Shown in pieces: positions 1-4,849 of a DNA stretch of 6,160 nucleotides (positions are counted from its first letter, which is position 1; each line of letters begins with the position of its first letter). A program made the translations under genes and the position numbers. Where the stretch lies: positions 1-6,160 of the forward strand of contig CAILWD010000639.1 of the NCBI GenBank assembly GCA_903837815.1, written 5' to 3'. The notes below the pieces were generated by a model. That model was not told the origin of the DNA. It saw nothing but the letters and a program-made list of their open reading frames with translations, and did no database searches. Origin of the DNA: an uncultured Chloroflexota bacterium. GTDB lineage: Bacteria > Chloroflexota > Anaerolineae > Anaerolineales > Villigracilaceae.

Positions 1-8
1 AAGCAGAT

Positions 9-55
9 TTTCACAGATTTTTTCTTGAAAATTTACCAATCTGTGAAATCTGTGG
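9..55. repeat. AATCTGTG direct and inverted repeat cluster
   Basis: TTTCACAGATT (9-19) pairs perfectly over 11 bp with AATCTGTGAAA (38-48). The right arm is the first of two head-to-tail 9-mers, AATCTGTGA (38-46) and AATCTGTGG (47-55). The left arm is followed by a T-run (18-23), but that run lies inside the potential loop, so this is not a standard terminator for + strand transcription. From memory, tandem AATCTGTG units are a common dispersed intergenic repeat in some environmental bacterial genomes; their function is unknown. The element may continue to the left of the window. Confidence 0.6.
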
Positions 56-174
56 ATTGTTATAACATGAGAATCAAAATCAGAAAATTGTTTCCCCGTC
101 TGTTGATTGGGCTGGCGCGGCTGGCTTTGCCTGGCAGATGACCCGCTGCCCCGATTTTCGTTGTTCGAAAAACG

Positions 175-202
175 TTGCAATCTTTTTTCGGGGGGGTATA
201 AT
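175..202 (+). promoter_or_regulatory. Sigma70-type promoter for the phosphoesterase gene
   Basis: TTGCAA (175-180) and a perfect TATAAT (197-202) are separated by 16 bp, close to the bacterial housekeeping consensus. A start site near 209 is expected. A six-base inverted repeat, TTTTCG/CGAAAA (155-171), lies directly upstream and could be a regulator site, though this is speculative. It is the best promoter match seen upstream of the first gene and may drive the phosphoesterase and possibly the permease behind it. Confidence 0.55.
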
Positions 203-384
203 TAATCTGTACCGCGCCTGTTCTGCAAGCCACATTCCACGCCAAAGGATTTTCATGTGATGCAAGTGTTGCGACAGATGTTCCCGGTTCGGCTTTTTTC
301 ATTTTAAGTGGGGGAAATTTCAGGGTTACCCCCTGTCCCCCCCGCGTGTATTCAACCCCACACCAGCGCAATTTGCGCGCCAAA

Positions 385-390
385 GAGGAG
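385..390 (+). promoter_or_regulatory. RBS fixing the phosphoesterase start at 395
   Basis: GAGGAG ends four bases before the ATG at 395. The same frame is open back to a GTG at 308, but that codon has no Shine-Dalgarno. The 29 extra residues would also precede the beta strand (MKLFFATDVHG) that normally begins this fold. The RBS therefore favours the ATG at 395. Confidence 0.75.
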
Positions 391-394
391 ATTC

Positions 395-1333
395 ATGAAA
401 CTGTTTTTTGCCACCGACGTTCACGGTTCAGAGATTTGCTGGAAGAAGTTTATCAGCGCCGGGAAGTTCTACGAGGCGGACACCCTCATTTTGGGCGGCG
501 ACATGACCGGCAAAGCCATCATCCCCATCATTGCCCAGGGCGGGGGAAGGTACAAGGTCACGCTGCTGGAGCAGGAGTCGATTTTGGAGAATAAAGAGGA
601 AGCCGACAAGATGGCGGCGACCATCCAAAATCGCGGCTACTATCCCTATTTGACCACACCCGACGAGGTGAATGAAATCTCCTCCACACCGGGCAAATCG
701 GACGAACTTTTCCTCGTGCAGGTTTTGAAGACCCTCGAACGTTGGATGGAATACGCCGACCAGAAACTGGCGGGAACGGGAATCCGCTGCTACGTCTGCC
801 CTGGCAACGATGACGTTTTTGAGGTGGACGAGGTGATTGCAGCCTCCAAGCTGGTGCGCAGCGTCGAAGGCGAGGTCATCCAACTGGACGAGCATCACGA
901 GATGGTCAGTTCCGGGTGGGCGAACCCGACCCCGTGGGACACCCATCGCGAAGAACCCGACGAGGTGTTGTTGAAGCGGTTGGAGGCGGTCATCGCCAAG
1001 TCGAAGAATCCAGCCAATGCCGTGTTCAACTTCCACGCTCCGCCTTACGGCAGCGGCTTGGATGAAGCCCCCGAACTGACGAAGGATTTGCGCCCCACTT
1101 ACGCTGGGCGTTCCCTCGTTCCCGTCGGCAGCAAGTCGGTGCTGGCAATGCTGGACAAGTATCAGCCTCTGCTGGGCTTGCATGGTCACATCCACGAGGG
1201 CAAAGGCACGCGCAAATATAAGAAGACATTGTGCATCAACCCCGGCAGCATGTACGAACAGGGCATGTTGCACGGCGCAATTGTTGAACTCAAGCCGCAA
1301 AAAGTTGGCAATTACGTTTTGACCACGGGCTAA
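395..1333 (+). CDS. Calcineurin-like metallophosphoesterase
   Basis: A 312-residue predicted cytoplasmic protein, with no signal peptide or membrane segment. It has the dinuclear-metal phosphoesterase motifs in order: DVHG (8-11, ligands D8 and H10), GGD (34-36, D36), GNDD (137-140, N138), a histidine in FHAPP (H214), and GHIH (264-267, H265 and H267), followed by NPGS (282-285). The first three motifs form the N-terminal half of the site and the last two close it. The position usually held by the GNH histidine is aspartate (D139), as in families with GN-x-D variants, so phosphodiesterase chemistry is likely but the substrate is not deducible. About 100 residues separate GGD from GND, a long and probably helical insertion. 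The gene lies 123 bp upstream of the permease on the same strand, with no terminator between them, so co-transcription is possible. Family assignment is firm; substrate is unknown. Confidence 0.93.
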   Translation: MKLFFATDVHGSEICWKKFISAGKFYEADTLILGGDMTGKAIIPIIAQGGGRYKVTLLEQESILENKEEADKMAATIQNRGYYPYLTTPDEVNEISSTPGKSDELFLVQVLKTLERWMEYADQKLAGTGIRCYVCPGNDDVFEVDEVIAASKLVRSVEGEVIQLDEHHEMVSSGWANPTPWDTHREEPDEVLLKRLEAVIAKSKNPANAVFNFHAPPYGSGLDEAPELTKDLRPTYAGRSLVPVGSKSVLAMLDKYQPLLGLHGHIHEGKGTRKYKKTLCINPGSMYEQGMLHGAIVELKPQKVGNYVLTTG

Positions 1334-1444
1334 AAGGAGGCTGCCTATCGAAACGATACTGGCTGGTTTGGAAAGTTTGACAACAGACTCGACGCAAGGT
1401 TTTCTCGTATGCCCCCGTTTTGGGCGGCAGAAAAAAAATTTCAT

Positions 1445-1450
1445 AAGGAG
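1445..1450 (+). promoter_or_regulatory. RBS fixing the permease start at 1457
   Basis: AAGGAG lies six bases before the ATG at 1457. The frame is open to an earlier ATG at 1409, but that start lacks an RBS, and the 16 added residues (MPPFWAAEKK...) do not resemble the N-terminus of this transporter family. The downstream start, giving MSSEVSLFVRKASGLVR, is preferred. Confidence 0.75.
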
Positions 1451-1456
1451 TTCCCG

Positions 1457-3310
1457 ATGAGTAGTGAAGTCTCTTTGTTCGTTCGCAAGGCAAGCGGGCT
1501 GGTAAGAGCCTGGTCGGTTTTTGACGCATTCATTTACGCCACCTTCTCCATCAACCTCGTCACCCTGGGTTTGTTCATCTTTTCGTACTGCTGGTACTTC
1601 GGAGGCAGTCTGGCAACGGCGGTGGTGGTGGGCGGTTTCTTCACCATTTTTGAGGTTGCCGTGTACGCCAGTCTTATTTCTGCCATGCCCCGTGCGGGCG
1701 GCGATTACGTCTGGCAGAGCCGTATTCTGGGACGCGGCGTGGGCTTTTTGCTCAGCATCACCGGCTGGTGGTTCATCCTCTGGCTGTGGGTTCCGCTCTA
1801 CGGTCAAATGCTGACTTATGAATTCCTGACCCCAATGGCGGCATTACTCGGCGCGCCCGAAACCGCCCTGTGGTTCACCGGCACCAGCGAAGGCTTGCTG
1901 GTCGGCATGTTGCTGGTCTGTGCCATCGTCTTCGTTTACATTGCCGTCGGCATGAAGTGGTACGCCCGCGTGCAAAAGGCGAGTTTCTTCATGGGCGGAC
2001 TTGGCTTGTTGATCGTCTTCGGTCTTTTGTTGTTTGGGAACAGGGAAGCCTTCATCGCCGGGTTGAACGCCAACCTGCCTGTTGTTTACGGCTTGCCTGA
2101 GATGGATTACTACGCCGCGACGATTGCGGCTGGTCAGGCGGCTGGAGCCACCTTCGGACCCGTCGGCTCGATTGCCCTCGGCGCTTCGATGGCGATGGTT
2201 CCGATGATGACCTTCTTCAACTTGTGGCCCAACTGGGGTTCCACCCTTTACGGCGAAGTGCGTGGCGCCACCGATTACAAACGCAACTTCTGGGGCATGG
2301 CGTCGGCGATTATCTTTACTGCCGTCCTGGCTCTGGTCTTCTTTGCCCTCATCAACAAGACCATCGGCTGGGATTTCTACATCAACGCCAACGGCGCGTT
2401 CTGGAGCAACGTCTTCTACGGCACGGAAGTTCCCATCCCCGTTTGGCCCTACCCGGTGCAGTTTGCCTCCTTCCTCACCGAAAGCCGCGCCTTGCAAATT
2501 CTCATCATCTTCCTCGTGGGCATGTGGTGGTTCGGCTGGTCTGGGACAGTGTTTCTTTCCTCGACCCGCGTGATTTTCGCCGCCGCCCTCGACCGCATGT
2601 TGCCCGAATGGGTCTCCAAGATTCAACCCGGCTCCAAGACCCCGGTCAACGCCTTGTTGCTGATGGTGATTCCGTCCATCCTCATTTCCTACCTCTATGC
2701 CTACGACATTTTGAGCTTCAAATCCGTCGTTCTCGACGCGACGCTGGTGATTGCCGTCACCTTCTTCGGCACCACCTTCGCCGCCATTCTGCTTCCCTGG
2801 AAGCAAAAGGAAATCTACGACGGCTCGCCGATTGCCCCGTACGTTCTTCCCGCGTGGGTGGGTTGGGTCGTGACGGGATTATTCACCGTGACCGCCGGTT
2901 ATCTCATCTATCTGATGTACACCTACGCCGGGCAGGTCTTTGCCATGTGGGGCGACCAGACCGGGCTGACGCAGGCGATGATTGTGATTGTCTCCCTGCT
3001 GAGTTTCGGCAATGTGGTTCTGTTGGGCTACGTGGTGTATTTCGTCGGGACGAAGGTTCTGGCTGGACAAAAATTGCCGGTGATGGTCGGCGCGGGCCTT
3101 GTCTTCTTTGCCTTCCTCGACTGGCTGCTGGTGGTCTGGTTCTGGGATCCCGGCTACCTCTACGGCATCGGCTGGCAGAACAGCACCTCGATGTTGTTCA
3201 TGCTCATCATGTACGGTCTTGCGGCGGCAATTTACTTCGGGTTTAGCGCCTTCCGCAAGAGTCAAGGCATCGACGTGGACAAGGTCTACAAGGAAATCCC
3301 GGTGGAATAA
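1457..3310 (+). CDS. APC-superfamily amino acid permease-like transporter
   Basis: A 617-residue polytopic inner-membrane protein. By eye I count about 14 hydrophobic spans, starting near residues 21-46, 50-76, 95-121, 146-165 and 174-193 and ending with one just before the basic tail. Family marks are PRAGGDYV (78-85), after the second span, and the cytoplasmic stretch TRVIFAAALDRMLPEW (about 370-385), typical of APC amino acid/polyamine/organocation permeases. The first span (WSVFDAFIYATFSINLVTLG) lacks the glycine-rich GxGI-type signature of well-studied amino acid transporters, and the protein exceeds the usual 450-500 residues. Long polar loops near 195-235 and 306-345 are probably extracytoplasmic or re-entrant. 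It would mediate secondary uptake or exchange of an amino acid or related cation, but the substrate cannot be read from the sequence. It follows the phosphoesterase gene and precedes a hairpin block. Family assignment is strong, the exact substrate open. Confidence 0.9.
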   Translation: MSSEVSLFVRKASGLVRAWSVFDAFIYATFSINLVTLGLFIFSYCWYFGGSLATAVVVGGFFTIFEVAVYASLISAMPRAGGDYVWQSRILGRGVGFLLSITGWWFILWLWVPLYGQMLTYEFLTPMAALLGAPETALWFTGTSEGLLVGMLLVCAIVFVYIAVGMKWYARVQKASFFMGGLGLLIVFGLLLFGNREAFIAGLNANLPVVYGLPEMDYYAATIAAGQAAGATFGPVGSIALGASMAMVPMMTFFNLWPNWGSTLYGEVRGATDYKRNFWGMASAIIFTAVLALVFFALINKTIGWDFYINANGAFWSNVFYGTEVPIPVWPYPVQFASFLTESRALQILIIFLVGMWWFGWSGTVFLSSTRVIFAAALDRMLPEWVSKIQPGSKTPVNALLLMVIPSILISYLYAYDILSFKSVVLDATLVIAVTFFGTTFAAILLPWKQKEIYDGSPIAPYVLPAWVGWVVTGLFTVTAGYLIYLMYTYAGQVFAMWGDQTGLTQAMIVIVSLLSFGNVVLLGYVVYFVGTKVLAGQKLPVMVGAGLVFFAFLDWLLVVWFWDPGYLYGIGWQNSTSMLFMLIMYGLAAAIYFGFSAFRKSQGIDVDKVYKEIPVE

Positions 3311-3394
3311 GATTCCCTTTTGTCGGTTTTGGAGTCCAGAAGTTCTACTTCTGGACTCCGCTTATCTCCGCGAGTAAAACTTGCGGATTCCCTT
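3311..3394. repeat. Tandem triloop hairpins bounded by a direct repeat
   Basis: A perfect 13-bp stem, GGAGTCCAGAAGT (3331-3343) with ACTTCTGGACTCC (3347-3359), closes a TCT triloop. Seven bases later TCCGCGAGT (3367-3375) pairs with ACTTGCGGA (3379-3387) around an AAA triloop, nine pairs with one G-U wobble. Both share the core AGT-NNN-ACTT. GATTCCCTT occurs at 3311-3319 and again at 3386-3394, bounding the block. A further TTATCTC/GAGATAA pair (3362-3368/3397-3403) encloses the second hairpin and ends at the next start codon. No U-run follows either hairpin, so these look like REP-type repeats or mRNA-stabilising structures at the 3' end of the permease message rather than intrinsic terminators. 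Confidence 0.75.
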
Positions 3395-3403
3395 CTGAGA
3401 TAA

Positions 3404-3547
3404 ATGAAAAAACGCATCCGTCTTTTTTTAGCCGTTCTTATCTTTTCGATTTCGATTGCCCTTCTGATTTGGGGGTATGCGCCCAACCCGCATGAGACTC
3501 GAGTCCAGCCGCTTGCGCCGACTCAAATGCAACTGCCCTCGCCATGA
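3404..3547 (+). CDS. Small single-span membrane or secreted peptide (47 aa)
   Basis: I do not recognise a family. The ATG at 3404 opens a 47-codon frame ending at the TGA at 3545-3547. The product has a basic start (MKKRIR), a hydrophobic stretch from about residue 7 to 25 (LFLAVLIFSISIALLIWGY), then a short proline-rich tail ending QMQLPSP. This fits a one-pass membrane peptide with its tail outside the cytoplasm, or a signal-peptide-like leader. Its stop overlaps the next start as ATGA (3544-3547), the usual arrangement for translational coupling, which is the main reason to believe it is a real gene. The RBS is weak (GAG at 3397-3399, inside a hairpin arm). The proline-rich tail resembles in character the linker after the lipobox of the next protein, so a related envelope role is possible but unproven. 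Confidence 0.55.
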   Translation: MKKRIRLFLAVLIFSISIALLIWGYAPNPHETRVQPLAPTQMQLPSP

Positions 3548-4236
3548 GATACTTTGCCGTCCTCTTTTTGATTTTGATCCTTGCTGGTTGCGCCTCGATG
3601 GGGAGTGAATCTGCCGCACCGGTTGCTGTCCCGACATCCCAGCCCGCAGAATCGCCGAATCAGACGCCCGTGCCACCCGCCGTTCTTGAATCGCGCCGCC
3701 TGACTCTGGAATTTCCTCCCAAGATGAAGGCGGGCGTCGAGGGCGACATCATCCGCCTGACTTTGGAAGTGGATGAACTGGGCAACGTCACGCCGACGGC
3801 TGAAATCGAAGGAAACGTGGTGGTAGGGGAGACGATTCAATTCCCCGATTTATATGAAACGCACACCGTCACCGCCGAGGCGCGCCTCGATTTGGCGGGA
3901 ATGCAGGTTCAACCTTCCGAGGCGATCTTCGAGCCACTTAAAAAGGGGCAATCTGCTACGTTTTATTGGAGCATCCGCCCGCAGGAAACGGGGTTGTATC
4001 GTGGGACGGTCTGGCTGCATCTAAATTTTGCCGATAAATCGACAGGCGAACAGAGCCGAATTGCCGTCTCCGCTCAAATTATTGAAATCAAGGCAGTGGA
4101 TTTCTTCGGGCTGCCGGTCAATCTGGCGCGGACCTCCGGTGTGGTCGGATCAGTCATCGGCGGAGTGATAGGATTCCCGTTTTTGGAAGACATCCTCAAG
4201 TTTTTATTCAAAAGAAAATCGAATAAAAGACGATAA
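3544..4236 (+). CDS. Uncharacterised lipoprotein with C-terminal TM segment
   Basis: A 230-residue protein with no family I can name. The N-terminus is a lipoprotein signal: a hydrophobic stretch (residues 4-14) followed by lipobox LAGC, with C16 the predicted lipidated residue. Residues about 20-47 form a Pro/Ser/Ala-rich linker. Residues about 50-188 form a domain of alternating beta-type segments (LTLEFPPKM, DIIRLTLEV, TVTAEARLDL, TFYWSIRP, GTVWLHLNF, RIAVSAQIIEI) suggestive of an immunoglobulin-like beta sandwich. The C-terminus has a glycine-rich hydrophobic segment (about 198-222, GVVGSVIGGVIGFPF then ILKFLF) and a strongly basic tail (KRKSNKRR). The likely topology is lipid anchor outside, beta domain outside, then one span returning to the cytoplasm. 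The start overlaps the preceding small gene by ATGA. The gene is followed by an AT-rich gap and the nuoA promoter, so it probably ends its own unit. The gene itself is convincing; its function is unknown. Confidence 0.8.
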   Translation: MRYFAVLFLILILAGCASMGSESAAPVAVPTSQPAESPNQTPVPPAVLESRRLTLEFPPKMKAGVEGDIIRLTLEVDELGNVTPTAEIEGNVVVGETIQFPDLYETHTVTAEARLDLAGMQVQPSEAIFEPLKKGQSATFYWSIRPQETGLYRGTVWLHLNFADKSTGEQSRIAVSAQIIEIKAVDFFGLPVNLARTSGVVGSVIGGVIGFPFLEDILKFLFKRKSNKRR

Positions 4237-4275
4237 GATTTCTTTATCGAATATATGACAAAAATCACCCAAAAA

Positions 4276-4335
4276 ATAGACAAGCAATCACGAGAGATGA
4301 ATTGTTGTCTATGGTACAATTTTCCTGCTTGTACC
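4276..4335 (+). promoter_or_regulatory. nuoA promoter region with nested dyads
   Basis: TGGTACAAT (4312-4320) matches an extended -10 box (TGn followed by TACAAT); no good -35 is visible 16-18 bp upstream. Three dyads overlap it. ATAGACAA (4276-4283) pairs with TTGTCTAT (4305-4312), extended by CAAT/ATTG after a one-base bulge. AATTGT (4300-4305) and ACAATT (4316-4321) are spaced by 10 bp. GGTACAA (4313-4319) pairs with TTGTACC (4329-4335). The second straddles the -10 and would be well placed for a repressor. A poor -35 together with dyads is consistent with a regulated promoter, but no regulator is encoded in the window. Confidence 0.45.
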
Positions 4336-4363
4336 GCGTGTCACGCATGTATTGTGACTGCGG
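4334..4363 (+). promoter_or_regulatory. Leader hairpin upstream of nuoA
   Basis: CCGC (4334-4337) plus GTCAC (4340-4344) can pair with GTGAC (4354-4358) plus GCGG (4360-4363), a nine-pair stem with a small internal loop, followed by TATTTTA. A competing compact palindrome, GCGTGTCACGC (4336-4346), uses the same bases. The element lies in the predicted nuoA leader. It could be an mRNA structure, a weak attenuator or a protein site; the sequence does not decide. Confidence 0.35.
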
Positions 4364-4394
4364 TATTTTAGCCATTTCACTACGGAGCGTGTAA

Positions 4395-4748
4395 ATGAAC
4401 GAGTGGATATATGTCGGTTTGTTCTTTATCGTCGGCTTGCTCATTCCAGTGGGCGCAATCGGGGTTGCCTTGATCCTGGGACCCAAGAAATCCAACCCGG
4501 TCAAGCGTGAAACCTACGAGTGCGGTATCGAACCTGTGGGTGAGGGCTGGGTGCAATTCAAAGCTCAGTACTATATTTTTGCGCTGGTCTTCCTCGTCTT
4601 CGATGTCGAAACTGTTTTCCTCTTCCCCTGGGCCGTCCGGCTGGGACAGTTGGGACTGTTTGCCGTTGTGGAAGGCATCATCTTCATTCTGATTCTCATT
4701 GCCGGGTTGGTCTACACCTGGCGCAAGGGGATGTTGGAGTGGGTGTAA
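4395..4748 (+). CDS. nuoA: NADH-quinone oxidoreductase subunit A
   Basis: A 117-residue inner-membrane subunit of respiratory complex I (ND3 homologue), in the membrane arm next to the quinone-entry region. It has full family length with three spans (about 5-28, 60-81, 88-110). Signature residues are present: YECGIEP (41-47), whose cysteine C43 sits in the loop known in ND3 for active/deactive conformational change, and QYYIFALVFLVFDVETVFLFPWA (58-80), with the conserved FDVE acidic pair D70 and E72. GGAG at 4384-4387 precedes the ATG by seven bases. It has its own upstream promoter region and is followed by an intrinsic terminator rather than by nuoB, which normally comes next. Identification is secure. 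Confidence 0.96.
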   Translation: MNEWIYVGLFFIVGLLIPVGAIGVALILGPKKSNPVKRETYECGIEPVGEGWVQFKAQYYIFALVFLVFDVETVFLFPWAVRLGQLGLFAVVEGIIFILILIAGLVYTWRKGMLEWV

Positions 4749-4765
4749 TGTAGGTACAGAAAGAT

Positions 4766-4804
4766 AAAAGGCTGAACGGAATCCTCCTTTCAGCCTTTTC
4801 TTTG
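4766..4804 (+). terminator. Intrinsic terminator after nuoA
   Basis: AAAAGGCTGAA (4766-4776) pairs perfectly over 11 bp with TTCAGCCTTTT (4789-4799) around a 12-nt loop, and the 3' arm runs into TTTTCTTTG. The A-run on the 5' side would give a U-run on the opposite strand, so the element could also work in reverse. It lies 17 bases after the nuoA stop and 50 bases before nuoH, so it should uncouple or attenuate the two genes. Confidence 0.8.
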
Positions 4805-4812
4805 TGTAAATT

Positions 4813-4845
4813 GCAGGCGTAGAACCTGCTTCGCTAACAGGAGAG
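4813..4845 (+). promoter_or_regulatory. nuoH leader hairpin and RBS
   Basis: GCAGG (4813-4817) pairs with CCTGC (4825-4829) around a seven-base loop. It is followed by AGGAGAG (4839-4845), a good Shine-Dalgarno four bases before the nuoH ATG at 4850. No convincing -35/-10 pair is visible between the terminator and this point, so how nuoH is transcribed is unclear; read-through is the simplest reading. Confidence 0.35.
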
Positions 4846-4849
4846 ATTT

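Larger units (their letters stand above)
1..394. other. Gene-free upstream region and leader
   Basis: No open frame here has both a ribosome-binding site and protein-like composition. The region contains the AATCTGTG repeat, a TTTTCG/CGAAAA inverted repeat (155-160/166-171) just upstream of a -35 box, and a promoter at 175-202. It also has a strong RBS followed by ATGTGA (242-260) and C- and G-rich short inverted repeats (CAGGG 321-325 with CCCTG 331-335). An odd palindrome GCGCAATTTGCGC (366-378) lies immediately before the Shine-Dalgarno of the phosphoesterase gene. With transcription starting near 209 the leader would be about 185 nt, long enough for RNA-level control, but I recognise no riboswitch in it. 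Confidence 0.5.

Noticed and set aside
60..383. Minus-strand 107-codon frame in the upstream region
   Set aside because: It crosses the promoter and the low-complexity G/C runs, its product has no recognisable character, and no RBS supports it.
308..394. N-terminal extension of the phosphoesterase from the GTG at 308
   Set aside because: No RBS at 308, Cys/Pro-rich non-homologous residues, and a good RBS directly before the ATG at 395.
1377..1405. Consensus TTGACA (1377-1382) as a permease promoter
   Set aside because: The hexamer 17 bp downstream is TTTTCT, a poor -10, and no better one lies at acceptable spacing.
428..1807. 459-codon open frame on the minus strand
   Set aside because: It runs antisense across two well-supported + strand genes with intact family motifs. 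Its translation is rich in His, Arg and Gln without domain character, as expected for a mirror of a GC-biased gene.
1844..2806. 320-codon open frame on the minus strand
   Set aside because: Antisense to the permease; very hydrophilic, Gly/Glu/His/Asn-rich product with no recognisable domain. A shadow frame.
2224..3246. 340-codon + strand frame overlapping the permease
   Set aside because: Arg/His/Leu-rich translation offset from the permease frame with no RBS; the permease frame has clear membrane spans and family motifs.
3331..3359. Perfect 13-bp hairpin as an intrinsic terminator
   Set aside because: Neither strand has a U-run after the stem, so it is better described as a palindromic repeat or mRNA 3' structure.
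3496..3505. GACTCGAGTC 10-bp palindrome inside the small peptide gene
   Set aside because: Short, within a coding frame, and compatible with chance in a window of this size.
4231..4249. CGATAA...TTATCG stem after the lipoprotein gene as a terminator
   Set aside because: Only six AT-rich pairs, overlapping the stop codon, with no U-run; too weak to call.
4300..4321. Resemblance of AATTGT-N10-ACAATT to the lac operator
   Set aside because: The arms match but the spacer is 10 rather than 9 and its sequence differs. No LacI-type regulator or sugar gene is present, so only the dyad itself is retained.
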